Shown: positions 1 to 21,044, counted from the stretch's first letter. The stretch: 64,000 bases of DNA from Valencia hispanica (GCA_963556495.2 OY747710.1:38271000-38334999); one strand, 5' to 3'. Program-made: numbers and translations. Notes: generated by a model not told the origin, from the letters alone.

Positions 1-440
1 AAGATGCTGCAAATCTTCTACAAGTCTGTTGTGGAGAGTGTAATCTCTTCAGCCGTCATCTGTTGGGGTAGCAGCATCAGAGCCAGGGATTTAAAAAGGC
101 TAAACAACCTGATAAAGAAGGTTCTGGTTCTGTTCTTGGGACAACTGTGGAAAATCTGGAGATGATGATACAAAGAAGGATTCTTCATAAAATCAAAAAA
201 ATTATGGACAACCCTGAGCATCCTCTTCATGAGACAGTCATACAACAACAGAGCGTCTTCAGTCGGAGGCTTCTTCAGTTTCGCTGCAATACAGACCGCT
301 ACAGGAAATCCTTCCTGCCCACAGCCATCATTATCTACAACAACTCCTTAAAGATTTAATTATATGAGCTATACCAACACTTAATTTCCCTCTGGGATCA
401 ATAAAGTATTTTTGAATTGAATTGAATTTGAATTTGAATT
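1..440 (+). mobile_element. LINE 3' end (non-LTR retrotransposon, truncated by window edge)
   Basis: The translation carries the C-terminal part of a LINE reverse transcriptase. It includes CWGSSIRARDLKRLNN, then after a one-base frameshift near 140-150 continues with MDNPEHPLHETV and stops near 357. The 3' end has the text ggatcaataaagtattt and a short GAATT-type tail at about 411-440, as usual for teleost LINEs. A second copy of the same family lies in inverse orientation at about 55790-57160. Jockey/CR1/Rex-like by appearance; the exact family is not certain. Confidence 0.8.
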
Positions 441-3400
441 ATTAAGGGCTTTGTATGTAAGAAGAAGGATCTTAAATTCTATTCTGGATTTAACAGGGAG
501 CCAATGAAGGGAAGCTAAAACAGGAGAAATGTGATCTCTATCTTTAATATTCATCAGAACTCTTGCTGCCGCATTTTGGATCAACTGAAGGCTTTTAATG
601 GCATTTTGTGGACTACCTGATAGTAAAGAATTACAGTAGTCCAGCCTTGAGGTAACAAATGCATGGACTAGTTTCTCAGCATCACTCCTGGACAGGATGT
701 TTCTAACTTTAGCAATATTCTGGAGGTGAAAGAAAGAAATCCTAGAAACCTGTTTAATATGGGATTTAAATGTCAAGTCTTTGTAAAACGCCGAGGTTCT
801 TTATGTTATTACTGGGGGCCAATTTAATGCCATCCAGATGAAGTGATTGACTAATCAGTTTCTGTTTTAGAACTTCTGGTCCAAAGACAGCAACTTCTGT
901 CTGGTCAGAATTTAAAAGCAAAAGGTTTAGGGTCATCTATGTTTTTATATCTTCCAGACAGGCCTGTAATCTACCTAACTGACTGGGTTCATCAGGATTT
1001 ATGGATAAATATAGTTGTGTATCATCGGCATAGCTGTGGAAATTTATCCCATGCTGTCTAATGATTCTACCAATTGGCAGCATATATATGGTGAAAAGAA
1101 TTGGTCCAAGCACAGAACCCTGTGGAACTCCACAATTAACCCTTGAGAGTGAAGAAGATGTATCATTTAGATGAACAAACTGGAATCTGTCAGACATATA
1201 TGATTTAAACCAGCCTAGTGCTGTTCCTTTGATCCCTGCAACATGTTCAAGCCTTTCTAAGAGAATATTATGATCGACTGTGTCAAAAGCAGCACTGAGA
1301 TCTAACAAAACCAGAACAGACACAAGGCCATTATCTGAGGTCATGAGAATATCATTAGTAACCTTCACCAGTGGTGTTTCAGTGCTATGATGAGCTCTAA
1401 AACCTGACTGAAACTCTTCAAACAGCTCGTTACTGTTTAGATGCTCACAGACTTGATTAGCAACTATTTTCTCAGGGACTTTGGATAAGAAAGGAAGGTT
1501 AGATATAGGTCTGTAATTCACTAAGTCATCTTGATCAAGGGAAGGTTTCTTGAGTAAAGGTTTAATTACAGCTATTTTAAATTCTTGTGGTACGTATCCG
1601 TTTACTAAGGATAGATTCATCATATCCAAAATGGGGCCAGGAACCAAATGGAACACTTCTTTAAATATATTGGTTGGGATTGGGTCCAACATACAATTTG
1701 AAGGTTTAGATGAGGCTATTTTTGATAATTCCGAAAGCTCGACTGAATCAAAACAGCCTAAGCACAAATGAGGTTCTACAGTTCTTTCCGATGCTGCCTC
1801 ATTTACTGAGGAAGAAGTAATCATGTTTGGGAGGATGCCAATGATTTTAGTTTTAATAGAATTAATTTTATTTATGAAGAATCCCATAAAATCATCACTG
1901 CTAAGAGCTGGGGGAATAGTTGGCTCAACAGAGCTATGACTCTGTAAGTTTGCTAACTGTACTAAAAAGAAACCTAGGATTGTTTTTATTCGCCTCTATT
2001 AATGATGAAAAATATGCTGTTCTAGCTTGTCGAAGGGTCTTTTTATACAGCAGTAGACTGTTATTCCAGGTTTAAATGGGAATCCTCTAGGTGTGTAGAG
2101 CACCATTTTCTCTCCAACTTCCTAGTATTCTGCTTTAAAGTACGCAACTCTGCGTTAAACCAAGGAGTCAGCCTCCTATGGCTAGCCACTTTCTTTTTTA
2201 TGGGGGCTACACTATCTAATGCCAAACGCAATGAGGACGTAACGCTGTGAACCAGACCATCAATTACTGAAGGGTTAGAGATAGAATTGCTGCCATCCAC
2301 TGTGTTACTCTGAGACACTGAGGAAAGTAAGAATGGAACAGATTCTTTAAAAATTGTTACAGCATTGTCTGATAAAGCTCTACTATAATGAAATTTTCTT
2401 TCAGATTTAAGATGGTCAGTTAAAGTAAATTCAAAAGTTATCAAGAAGTGGTCAGACAGGACCGGGTTATGTGGGTGGACTGTTATTTCCTCACACTCAA
2501 TACCGTATGTCAGTACAAGGTCCAAAGTGTGTTTACCCGAGTGGGTCGATCCCTGTACTTTTTGAGTAAAGCCAATTGAGTCTAAAATAGCACTAAAGGC
2601 TGCATTTAGGCTTTCACTTTCAGTATCCACATGAATATTAAAGTCCCCCACTATAATAACCCCATCAGTATTTAATACTAAATCAGATAAAAAATGTGAG
2701 ATCTGATCCAAGAATTGAGAGTAATGGCCTGAAGGACGATACAAAACCACAAACAAAAATGGTTTTAATGTTTTGCAACTTGGATGAGGAAAATTAAGGG
2801 TTAAATGTTCAAAAGAACTGTAGCTATCAATCGGTCTTGGACTAATTAGGAAATCAGATCGAAAAATGGTTGCAACTCTTCCTCCTCGCCCAATATTTCT
2901 AGGAATGTGAAAATTTAAATGACTGGAAGGAGTTGACTCATTTATACTGACATAATCCTCCTGCTGCAACCAGGTTTCTGTGAGACAAAGCAAATCAATG
3001 TGATTATCACAAATCAAGTCATTTACTAACAAAGTCTTTGAGGAGAGAGATCTTATGTTTAATAAACCACATTTAATAGATTTATTTTTCTGTTCAGTCA
3101 AAGTCGTATTTATCTTTATGAGATTTCCATAATTTGCTTTTGTTGGCTTAATTTTTAATCCATTTAATTTTGGCTGTGGGCAAGACACTGTTTCTATAGG
3201 GTAATGGGTAGGTAACAGTACAGAAGCAGCAGAGAGGTGGGTTAAACTACGACTCTGCTTCCTGGTCTGGACCCTGGGTTGTCAGTGTTTTGGAGGACAA
3301 ATAAATTCGGCCATATTCCTAGAAAGAAGAGCTGCTCCATCCAAAGTGGGATGGATGCCGTCTCTCCGGATCAGACCAGGTTATCCCCTAAAAGTTCGCC

Positions 3401-3600
3401 AGTTATCAATGTAGCCCACATTAGTCCTGCAGTTTTATGTGTGGTTTCGGTTCCTGCAGTAAGTCGGTGTTCACCATTTCAGGCACTGGCATTTCAAATG
3501 ATCACGGTGGAGATTTCATAGTAGGCTTATCGTGCGTGTGTCTGCTGTGGGATGGGTCTGGTTCCCTTGGGATATCAGTAATCGATTTACTTTACAGAAA
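441..3600 (-). mobile_element. L2-like LINE, nearly complete but inactivated
   Basis: Three minus-strand reading frames form one broken ORF2. At 2061-3188 is an APE-type endonuclease with [19 protein letters not shown] and a terminal [10 protein letters not shown] block. At 937-1887 is reverse transcriptase with YRPISNLPFLSKVPEK, LLDLSAAFDTVDH, GVPQGSVLGP and the catalytic box SYADDTQL. At about 441-776 is the C-terminal segment with [10 protein letters not shown] and LHWLPVKSRIEFK. Frameshifts separate the parts, so it cannot make a full protein. Sequence 5' of the endonuclease (3189-3600) looks like more of the element; that boundary is approximate. The 3' end abuts the neighbouring LINE tail at 440, suggesting nested or adjacent insertion. 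It lies upstream of a host exon, probably in its intron. Confidence 0.85.
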
Positions 3601-3898
3601 GGGGAAATGAGATCTTCCTGTCACATAATTTAATTTACTGCATGGATGAAGCAGCTGTCCAATATTCTTCCTTTTTAAACTGTAGAAATAAGATTTTTAT
3701 TTTATTTCAGAACTCCTCCTAAAATTATGCAGCCTGGTGGCTTTGGGATGAAAACCCATCAGCCTTATTCCACTTAATAGAATATTATTCCAAGATATTC
3801 TTGGACTCAGATTACTGTATTGAATCTGTATCCTTATTTACGTGCATTATTTCATTCATTACCTTCATGTTTCTTTTGTTTTGTTTTTTTACCCTCAG

Positions 3899-4057
3899 GC
3901 CCGTGAAGCCAACCACGTCGGAGACCGAATGTCTGCAGAGCGGAACAGCAGAACTGCCAGGACACTGAACCACGTGGCTCTGGGACTTGGGATTGGATCC
4001 CTCGTCCTTTTAATAATTTACATAGTGGTTGTCTTTTCCATTGCTGGCAGTTACTAG
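3899..4057 (+). CDS. Last coding exon of a CD225/dispanin-like small membrane protein (partial)
   Basis: A polypyrimidine tract and CAG at 3896-3898 precede an open exon of 52 codons ending in TAG at 4055-4057; the phase is 0. The peptide begins AREANHVGDRMSAERNSRTA and ends in a single strong hydrophobic helix (GLGIGSLVLLIIYIVVVF) followed by SIAGSY. The spacing of GD, A, TAR, LN and the final helix matches the C-terminal half of CD225 (dispanin) proteins such as the IFITM, PRRT and SynDIG groups, which are tail-anchored-like membrane proteins with two hairpin helices. I cannot say which member this is. Upstream exons are not visible; the L2 LINE at 441-3600 sits where its intron should be. 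An AATAAA at 4470 fits the transcript end. Confidence 0.6.
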   Translation, partial: AREANHVGDRMSAERNSRTARTLNHVALGLGIGSLVLLIIYIVVVFSIAGSY

Positions 4058-4469
4058 CGTCTCTGTTTTATATCTTCACTTTGCATGCTTCTGTTACATA
4101 ATTAGGAATATTACCGGCCATCAGGTTGAACAAGAAACTTGCATGAGGTTGTATTATTGAATAATTATAGTAATTAGAATGGAATCAGTGTGATTATCAT
4201 CATTGTTTTGTTATTGTAGAGCCCACAGTGATTAGGGGCCTCGTCCTCCTCTTTGTATTTTTGTATCCAATCAAAGTCTTTATTATTTCAAACAAAAGTG
4301 GGACAATCAGTCGTTTACAAAATTAGCAGAAAATGGCAGGTACAGCCTGCCTCAGTTTGATCTGCTCCTGCTCTGTGTTAAACCGAATTGCTGTATTTGG
4401 CAGTGATTTTTTTGTCTTTTCTTTATTTCTACTTTTTTAAAAACCATGCTTAAATAGCTTTTTCTTTTG

Positions 4470-4475
4470 AATAAA
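4470..4475 (+). terminator. Poly(A) signal for the CD225-like gene
   Basis: AATAAA about 410 bp after the stop codon on the same strand; ordinary 3' UTR length. Confidence 0.6.
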
Positions 4476-4499
4476 GAACATCTTTATAAATCAAGTATT

Positions 4500-7420
4500 G
4501 CATAAATCATTCGTGATTCCTTTCCTTAGGTTTTTTTTTTTTTTTTTTTATCAAACAGAAAATATTTGTGCTTTTAGATAGAAGTTTGATGTAGATTTAG
4601 AGTTGAATCATTTCTGACCTTGTCCTATAATTGCATCTTCCTGCTGTTTGCTGTCCCTGGCAGCCTTAATCTCTCTCTATCTCTATCTCTCACTCACACA
4701 CACGCAGATGCATTTTTTATATACATAAAACTGGAATGAATGATGAACACTGATTTTATTTTTCCACAAGAAACATTCGATGCAAAAAGAAATAAAATGG
4801 GATATTGTTCAAGCCTTCAAGATGTCTACTCCCTTATGGCGATTCAACAAAGAGCCCTCAGACATTTGAGAGCTACCATGAGTTCATCTCCATTTGCCAA
4901 GGCTGTTACAGTAAATGTCTTGTCTCTGCTTTCCCAGCCCCACCCTCGCCTTTTCCGCTCACTCTTGTTCTCTTCATCACATGAGGTCACGTTCAAACGG
5001 ATGTTTCAACAAACTGATGCATTTTCTGTTCTGCGTTTTTGCCTTCCTTCCTTTTAAGTCATTACACAATGCAAAAACCACTACTCCATCCTCCGTTATC
5101 ACGGTTTAGTTCCTTTTTCTCCACCCAACTCAGATTCTTCAACACATTTCGAGACGGTGCGATTCTGTAACATTGCCTCATGTTTTTCTCTTCGACTTCC
5201 TTTTCCACGATATAGACAGGAAAAAGTAGAAAAATATACAGTGGCTTGCAAAAGTATTAACACCTTGAAGTTTTTCACATTTTGTCATATGCCATCCTTA
5301 ATGGATTTTCTTTTGATTTATGTGACAGACTATTGCCTTATGTAAATACGTGGAGGTTTAGGATTTTATTGTGGCCAAATGTGAAAAAAGTTCACAATAA
5401 TTAAAATGAATAATTTTGAATATATATTTAAAATGTTCTAATTAACAAGTTCTGTTTAGTTTGAATGTCAACCTGACCACCAGGCTCCTTCTTTGCATGC
5501 TCTATTGTGGGAAAAACAAAGTGCTGTGGTTGCGCATGTCTGGCACCTCAACAAGTGTCATTTTTCTGCACACAAAAAAAAAAAACAAAAAAACCTCCAG
5601 ATGCAAGATCTCTAAAGCTGCACTGAGCTTGCGTGGTTGTCGTTTGTGCGACCTGTGTTTCCACCATATAAAGTCGATGGTTTCCACTCAGAAACAGCAT
5701 TTATGCCCTAAGAGATGTTCTAGATTCTCCTAGCGCCTTTTGTTAGAAAGTAGAAAGTTACACTGAGTGGATAGGATTTGGGTGAACTACTGCCCCCTAC
5801 ATTGACCGTTAACAAGACACTTATGCGGTTAAGTGTGGACGTTTATTTTGTTTGTTTTTAAAACGAGGTGGTGAGAATGTTCGTTAAAAAAAACGTTTAC
5901 GTGTGGCCTTAGTAACTTCACTTTCTCTTTAGTTCTGGTTTTTCGGGTATGCAGCTGGTGAGTTTATGAATCCTCCAACCTCAGTGTTGCGTTAGTGGGT
6001 TAGGAATTTATTCCACTTTTAGATTTCCAGAAAGCCATAACAGGACTGGTTGGATTAGGGGTGTGTTGGTGGGGACTGTCATTTTCCTCGATGCTGGTGG
6101 TGTGTTGTCTGTGGATGGGGGTTTTGTGAATGTACGCCGTCTGGCTGGGGGTGGAGGTGGTCGCTGGCCCCGTCTCTGTCCTGTGCTTACTCCACGCTGC
6201 TGCAATATTGTCTTAAACTACAGATAACTTCTTCCTCCACCTCTGTGCGTGCTGCTTACTAACTAAACACACATTTGCACACACAACAGGGTCGCCTGAG
6301 GTGGATTCAGGAGGTGGGCCCCAAAACCGCCACAAAATCCACTCATATCTCTGGCATCGCGGCTGTGCAGTGCCCCCTGCTGGAGGTTCAGAGAGACTTC
6401 ATCTGCAGCTGTAAAACCTTAATTGTTTGAAAGCTATGTAACTGAAAGCTAATTGAATCGCTCTTGCTTCCTGTATGAGGTCATGTTTCATGCACAGTGT
6501 TTGGAATTGGATCAGCTACTGTCAACCTTTTAAACAGTTGCAACAATATTCACACTGTGAAACTGGTTTTATGAAATCAGCTGGTATTGCGTTTCATCAT
6601 TACACATTTTCAATTTTACTAAAGAAGTTAACAAACCCTTTAAGGTCTGATAAATCAATTTAAACCTTTTCCATGTGCCTCATGACATACTGTGTATCCC
6701 TCATCACTAAAACAGCGCAAAAAATCCCTTTAGAGGAAATACTTTGTTCGACCACCTTTTTAGATACAGTTTGAGTATTTGTGAGACAAACAGCACCTCT
6801 TGAACTCCTGTTCTGACTAGATTTTCTAGACATTTGCTCATTTTCATAAATTAGCAAAAGTCATTTTAAGAGAGGAAACAATGGCTGAATATGATTGTAT
6901 TAACAAAGTTATCAGCCGGGAGCATTTCAAAGGATTTTACATACTAGAGGCAAAAAGAAAGCGGTCACTAGCAATTAGGTAACAGGAAAATTACAATAGC
7001 TAGAATTTCATTTCCCAAATTGGATGAAAAGACAGCAATTACACAATCCTATGCAAACACACAAGAAGCATAGCATTATCTAAGGTGTCATGTCCCTGGT
7101 CCCCCCCTTATGTAAGTTTTTAAATTGGTGTTAGAATAAAATATAGGCATTTTCTTTTTGGAGAAGAGAGCACCTGTTTAACTGAGCAGAAGAACAGGAT
7201 GAATTTTCCTCAATACAGAGCTGCTTATGTTGTAAACTGGCAACTCTGAACGTTTGTTGGCCTCCATCTGTTAAAACTGGAGGATAATACCCCCAAAAAT
7301 TAGGGGGAAGTCTGCTGACCTCTAGTGACGAACAGGAGCATAAAGTTGTGTTAATAGTTTCTCTCACTCACTTTGATGCCCCTTCTAACTCCAAGGTAAA
7401 ACCCAAGAGCTTTTGTTTCT
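4500..7420. other. Intergenic region between the CD225-like gene and SDHA
   Basis: No gene is supported here. It contains simple repeats (CTAT/CA near 4670-4705, poly-A near 5570), a Tc1-like terminal fragment near 5240-5420 beginning acagtggcttgcaaaagtat, and short open frames without splice or family support. The 65-codon Pro/Arg-rich minus frame at 6008-6205 looks like chance. Confidence 0.6.
5240..5420. mobile_element. Tc1-like element terminal fragment
   Basis: The phrase acagtggcttgcaaaagtat followed by cacattttgtcat and tttatgtgacaga is the end sequence of a Tc1-like family seen repeatedly in this window (22.5, 23.8, 38.4, 44.3, 59.3 and 63.8 kb). Only the terminal part is present. 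Confidence 0.5.
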
Positions 7421-7435
7421 ATGCATAGCATAAAC

Positions 7436-7441
7436 TTTATT
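7436..7441 (-). terminator. Candidate poly(A) signal of SDHA
   Basis: TTTATT on plus reads AATAAA on minus, about 940 bp after the SDHA stop codon. It is the best-placed hexamer in the downstream sequence. Confidence 0.5.
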
Positions 7442-8382
7442 GAATATATGAAAACAAATACAAATGGAAAAAAAATAGAATGAAGTCACCTTTGTGCCCT
7501 CAAACAAGAAAATAAATTAAGTCACCCTTTTAAATCGATTCAAAACAATGCATGTTTAATTTTTTTCCTGCATCAAGTCAACACCGAGCATTTCTTCCAC
7601 CCTGAACATCAAGACTTTATGGGTTTTGGATCTGCTCAGGTCCAATGCAATCCCATACATACACAGCTTTGTTCTGTCTTATGAATGGAAGGAGCGTTCA
7701 CCCCGCAGCCCAAGTGACTGAGCGGCACTCACTGAGCTGTTCTGCAAAACGTCAACAGGGGAGGATCGACAGCTGAACATTTAAAGGAGTCATTGTTCTG
7801 TCGGCTGAGATGCAAATGTGGTTGAAGATATTCAAACTTCTACTTACGGTTCACATTTATTCTGAGATACTGCAGAAAGCTGAAGCTCCCTCAGGACGAT
7901 TAGCTGATTGATTACTGAACAGAGGCTGTGTGAAGACTACGCACCAAGCACATGCAGATGCTTTAACTGGTGCGTACAGTAAAACTCACAGAAGTGTTAA
8001 GAACAACAAGCATGAGAAAATCGTGTCATCGCAGAAAGAAGAGCTAGACTGGTCAAATGTCTTCACCTCTCCTTTTCTGGTGTCGTTTAACATTCTTCAA
8101 TTTTCCACTTGTCTGAGTTTCTGATATCTACGAGAACAGAGCTCAGACGGTGCGCGAGAGGCCACGGAAACCTTGCTGAGATAAATCAAGGCGAAGCACG
8201 CAAGGAGGACAGAAACAGGAATGTGACACCAAGATCTGAAGCTGGCAGTTTTTATAATGAGCATCTCTAAATGGTTACAAATGTGCAACATAAACCGTTT
8301 TTCTCTGTTAAAAGAAATGGAGTATTCTCTTAAATAGCAGTTAATGATCCTTCTGTACGAGACGAGGCGGGAGGAGATCTTC

Positions 8383-16458
<8,076 letters not shown>

Positions 16459-17275
16459 GTTGTCGGTCGCAGAACTGTTCCTCTGATGTTGGAGGAAGAG
16501 ATATGCTGTCGGACTGGACGGAACCACTGCGCGAAGAGGGGGCACGTACCTATTTTACACCTAATATTTTTTGACGTATTAAACACCTTACATTGTTTTC
16601 AACAATAAAAATGGATTGAAAACGTTAAGAAAACTCTAAAAGAAAACGTACTTTTGTTTTGTGACCTTAACATAAAGCTTTATTAAAGTCGCTTTAAAGA
16701 AACTACCCTGTCCAGCTACATGGAATAGTGAAAGGTTACAATTGTATAAGCGGAGTATGTAGGAACAAATGCATAAGTGACCTAGGCATTTCATTCAAGG
16801 TGAGACGCAGCTGCATAGATAAAATAGAAAATGTTATGGTTTCATATAGTTATGGTGCAGCTATTTTTTTTCTTACTGTTAGTTGGATAGTAAATACTGT
16901 AGCTGAAAAGCTAAAGGTTAGCTAGCATGCTGGCTAACGCTAGCTTTGTTTTTGTTCAGCCTGCGCAGGTGTCAACACCACAGACTGTAAAAACATTTCT
17001 ACAGCTTATGCAGACCCGTTTGTGGTAATCACGGGCATTTTGGTAATGCAAACATAAACCTTTACATCCAATGACCAGAGTAAAGAGTAAAATAGCCACA
17101 TAATCTGTATGCAACCTACCACTCATCAGTTGTATAGATATATTTGTCATTAGAGTCTGATAACTAATATTTTCGATATTACTGTAGACAAATCTCAATG
17201 TAAACTGCAGAATGAGTTATTATAAACTCAGAATAGTGTTTTTGTTTGCTTTATTTTATTTGTTTGTCCTTTTAG
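16459..17275. promoter_or_regulatory. Shared SDHA/CCDC127 divergent promoter region
   Basis: The SDHA start codon (minus) and the first CCDC127 coding exon (plus) are separated by about 0.8 kb with no other gene. Such head-to-head spacing of this same pair in mammals suggests a bidirectional promoter. No core motif was identified; any 5' noncoding exon of CCDC127 would also lie here. Confidence 0.5.
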
Positions 17276-17283
17276 CAGCCTCC

Positions 17284-17970
17284 ATGAACAACTTGAATGA
17301 CCCCCCCAGATGGAACATCCAACCAGACCAGGGAGGGAGGGAGGCGGGAGCCGGTGATGGCAACCAGTGGAACTACGCCCTTCTGGTCCCCATGCTGGGA
17401 CTGGCAGCATTTCGTAAGTTACACAATTAGATGCCTATAGAAGAGTTTGGATTTGGGGTTTTTGGGGTTTTTTTTTACAGATGGGAGAAAATCTGGAATG
17501 AAGCAGACATTTTTCTGGCTTTATCAGATTTAGTTCCAATGAGGAGAACCTCATTGGAACTAAATCTACATTATCCAAATCTAACAGTTTTCCAATCACA
17601 ATTGATAACTCCTCCGTCATACCATCCCCCCAGGTTAAGTGTCTGGGTGTCATCCTTGTTAGCACATTAGCATTCCAATCACACATCAATAACATCACCT
17701 GGTCAGCCTATTTTCACTTACGTAACATCAATTATCTCCGCCCCTCCCTTACCCCCCACTCTGCAGCCATTCTTGTCCATAGCCTCATCCCCTCCCGTTT
17801 AGATTATTGTAATTCACTTCTCATGGGCCTCCCTCACAAATCCCTCCGTAAACTTCAACTAGTCCAAAATTCTGCCGCGCGTATCATCACCCGAACCCCC
17901 TCCATCCATCATATCACTGCTGTCCTCCAGCAGCTCCACTGGCTCCCTATTCAGTTCCGTATCCAGTTCA

Positions 17971-18004
<34 letters not shown>

Positions 18005-19644
18005 ATTATCTCAAGCAAATTACTGTTGCCTTCTTTCCTGGAACCTTTGCATTAAGTCCATAGCCTTATTCACAAAAACTAAAATAAAAATGAACATATT
18101 CAGTGACAATATCTTGATTGTGATTAAAATATAACATGATATATTTTTTAGCAAGTATTGTATTTTGTAAATGCTTTCAAATTGCTTGAAAACTATTAAA
18201 AGAAATCAAGACAGCAGAAGTAGTATATTTTCACATGACATCTGAGCTGGAATGATATTATGTCAAGGTAGGAAAAATATATTTTTTAAAGAATTTTGAA
18301 CTCTGAAATAAACAAGGTATTTTAAAGGGGACATGGTATGCCTCTTTCTGAATAAGTTATAATGGGTCTATGGTTTGTAGAAAACATGTTAATGAAGGTC
18401 TCCCTCTCACATAAAGTGATCTCACCACCTCAATTCTTGACAATTTCAGTCCCTTTCAGAACGAGCCGTTTACAGGGCTGTCACTTTTCTGCAAATTAGC
18501 GGTTGCAGACCACGCCCACCCATCTTGTTACTAAGCTGCGGGTTTGCTACACATGAGAATTACATGAAAATGGAATATGCAAAGAAATGGATGGAAGGTT
18601 TTTATTCATGCTAGGAGTGTTTATAGAGGCAACAGAGGGGCAAATGGCAAAACAAATGGATGATAAAAGTGCAATTTGCATAATATGTCTCCTTTCATTT
18701 TTATTTTTTTTTTCAACAGCATCTTAATTACAATTTCAGTATAAACTGCAATATTTTCTGTGTTGCTCTAGATAGTATTGGCATATCAGAACAAAAAAAG
18801 TTCCCATTGATATCTGCTGTTATCTTTAAAGGCTGGATATGGACGAGGGACTCTCAGAATGAGATCCAGAGGGTTAAAGTCCAGTACGACAAAGACGTAT
18901 CCATGATAAAAAGTGAGATGGAGGCTCGTTACCGTGACACGCTGACAGAGAGCCGCAGGGCAGTGGCTACGCTTGAGCTGGAACTAGAGAAGGAGAAACA
19001 GAGGGTGAAAGGTTACCAGCAGGCTCTGGTCTCTCACAGCCAGCATCTAATCCAGGAACGGAAACAACTGGAGCAGGTACTCTGCTTTTTCTCTTCTCCC
19101 TTCACACGCTTCTACTTTAATTGAGCCTCCCCCCCCCCCATTCTTGTTCGTTTCACATTATCTTCCCTAAAACAAAACCTCGTCTTTTCTACGTAAGGAG
19201 CGAGAGGCACTGAATGACGAGAAGCAAAAGTTGGTCAAATCAGGCGCTGCTGGTGCTGCACTGCATGACGCCCTGGAAAGAGAGACCAGCTGGTACCAGC
19301 GAGCCACGGCCACTGTGAGGGAGCTGGAGGGTCTGCTGGTGGAGCGTCAGAACGCCTACTGCTCCCTCATCCAGCCCCGTGAGCATCGGGTGGAGATGGA
19401 GAAGAACATGCTGCTTAAGGTCGTCAAAGATCCTGTCACCGCGGAGCTGGGTCTAGAGTCTGACTTAAAGGATATTTTTAAGAGAGACAAGCACTGTGCA
19501 GATCTGATGAACATGGACAAGAGGAAGAATGGCAACCTCATGTGGGTTTACTTGAAGTACTGGCAGCTGCAGATCACTTTGCAGAAACACAAAAGAGCAG
19601 AAGAAGCCATATTCGACGGGAGAATCCAGGGTCACAAAAAGTGA
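17284..19644 (+). CDS. ccdc127: Coiled-coil domain-containing protein 127 (complete, 3 coding exons)
   Basis: Exons 17284-17413, 18832-19076 and 19198-19644 join in frame to 273 aa; human CCDC127 is about 260. The start [12 protein letters not shown] and the segment [19 protein letters not shown] (residues 29-47) are family hallmarks. The latter is a hydrophobic stretch that may anchor to membrane. Residues about 48-180 form charged coiled coil (for example [20 protein letters not shown]), and the C-terminal part carries [20 protein letters not shown]. The exon containing the ATG begins at 17276 after a TTTTAG acceptor, so the longer open frame starting at 17212 is intron translation. The molecular role of the family is poorly defined. 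Intron 1 carries an L2-like fragment and a hairpin. Confidence 0.95.
17526..17567. repeat. Perfect 19-bp inverted repeat with 4-nt loop
   Basis: Arms 17526-17544 (agatttagttccaatgagg) and 17549-17567 are exact reverse complements around the loop agaa. It lies at the 5' side of the LINE fragment in CCDC127 intron 1. Confidence 0.9.
17568..18005 (+). mobile_element. L2-like LINE 3' fragment with ATT microsatellite
   Basis: Across frames the plus strand encodes a LINE C-terminal region: [60 protein letters not shown] and [20 protein letters not shown] (TTA)n microsatellite follows at about 17975-18003. The 5' part is missing. Located in CCDC127 intron 1. Confidence 0.8.
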
Positions 19645-19812
19645 CCTAGATTAGCTGTTTTTAACTTTGAAGGAGGTTCAGTTATTGTGCAGCAGGGATC
19701 ATCTGATAGGAATGTTATGCAAATACCCAAGAGGTAATCCTATTCAGATGGGTTTTTTTTCATATCTGCTTTTATCTCATTCATGGCCTCTGAGTTTGAG
19801 GACTATCATAAA

Positions 19813-19928
19813 AATAAAGGTACAACTTTTGAGGCCTGAATGGAGACTTTGTAGCTTCAGTTTAACTGTGGGGTAAATTCAAATGCACTTGGACACATCA
19901 GGTGTTGTCTGATGGCACTTTAAATAAA
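19813..19928 (+). terminator. Candidate poly(A) signals of CCDC127
   Basis: AATAAA hexamers at 19813-19818 and 19923-19928, 170-280 bp after the stop codon. Sequence from there to about 20800 shows no gene. Confidence 0.5.
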
Positions 19929-20804
19929 AATACGTTCTTTTTCTTTTAAAGGCCAATGGGAAAGAAAACACTCAGAATTTACACATTAAGTTTATCTGTT
20001 TTTAGTGTTATAGAGAAATTCAGGTTACACATAAATTTAATGTTTGAGAATATTTGAGAATATTGAAAACATAACTTAATTTATAGGAAGGAAATAAAAC
20101 TATCCACATTTTAATCTGTTGATAAAACAGAAAATGTTCTGCATATTTTAAGGCTCTTTAATCTGGTTGTGTTTTTTAGTCACTTGCCTATGACGTTTTG
20201 TTGGAGGTAACAGTAGGACCTAGTTTCAGCTTATCGCCTGTTGCTGGCGTCTCCTCATTTCTATAATCCTATACGGTGTTCTCCATCAACATCGATATAT
20301 CCATCTAGTAAAAATCTGAAATGTTTGACTTCAGAAATATCTGGAAGAGAGCACTTTATTGAAGTTGCATGTGTAAAAAAAATAATAAAACTAATAAAAA
20401 CACAAGAATACTCAGATGTTATTGCACTGTAATGCACATGTAAAATTATTTCACACATGTAGCCTATTTATTGGGAAAGCAGGCTATGTTTTTACGTTTT
20501 TTTTCCTGGAACTGTAAAAAAAAAATGAAAAAAAGAACTGGATTCCTGTCATGAGTACACATGTATTGACAATGACCACTATGTGCAATCCTTTGAATAG
20601 ATTTTGTTTTTTGTTTTCAGATTTGAACTTGTCTGGTGTTTCCCTCAAACTAAACGTTGTCGTCCAGAAGGGGGTGCTCTCATTGGAATTGCTAAGCCTT
20701 TTATCTGAGACAGAATATGTTTGCAAGTTTATATTGCATAAGTACATAGAATGAAGAGTGTTAGACAAGATTATACTGGATCAGTTAAAGACTATTTTAA
20801 TTAT

Positions 20805-21044
20805 TAAGGATGCACCGATATCAGATATTATTGCAGTTATGGCCGATAACCGATAGTTACACCCCCAAAATCCTGAGCTTCATCACGATTACTGTCACAT
20901 GACCAACCCCCACCCCTCCCTCTCCTGAAAAACAAAAATCTACAAAATGGAAATAAACATCGGTTGTTAATATCAACCCATTTTTACTTAAATGACTAAC
21001 ATCGGCCAATACCGAGGTTGATTGCTATACCTCGTGCATCCCTG
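20805..21044. mobile_element. Short hAT-like MITE
   Basis: Left end taaggatgcaccgatatc and right end cgtgcatccctg are imperfect inverted repeats; the interior has cggccaataccgagg-type sequence. Flanks ttaattat (20797-20804) and aaaattat (from 21045) agree at 6 of 8 positions, compatible with an aged 8-bp duplication. No coding content. Confidence 0.65.

Noticed and set aside
441..3600. Endonuclease and reverse transcriptase frames as host genes
   Set aside because: They are parts of one broken L2-like LINE.
6008..6205. Pro/Arg-rich minus-strand frame
   Set aside because: No splice or homology support; GC-rich chance frame in intergenic DNA.
17212..17283. Upstream in-frame ATG that would extend CCDC127 by 24 residues
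   Set aside because: The stretch is a polypyrimidine intron end with a TTTTAG acceptor at 17275; the family start MNNLNDPP is at 17284.
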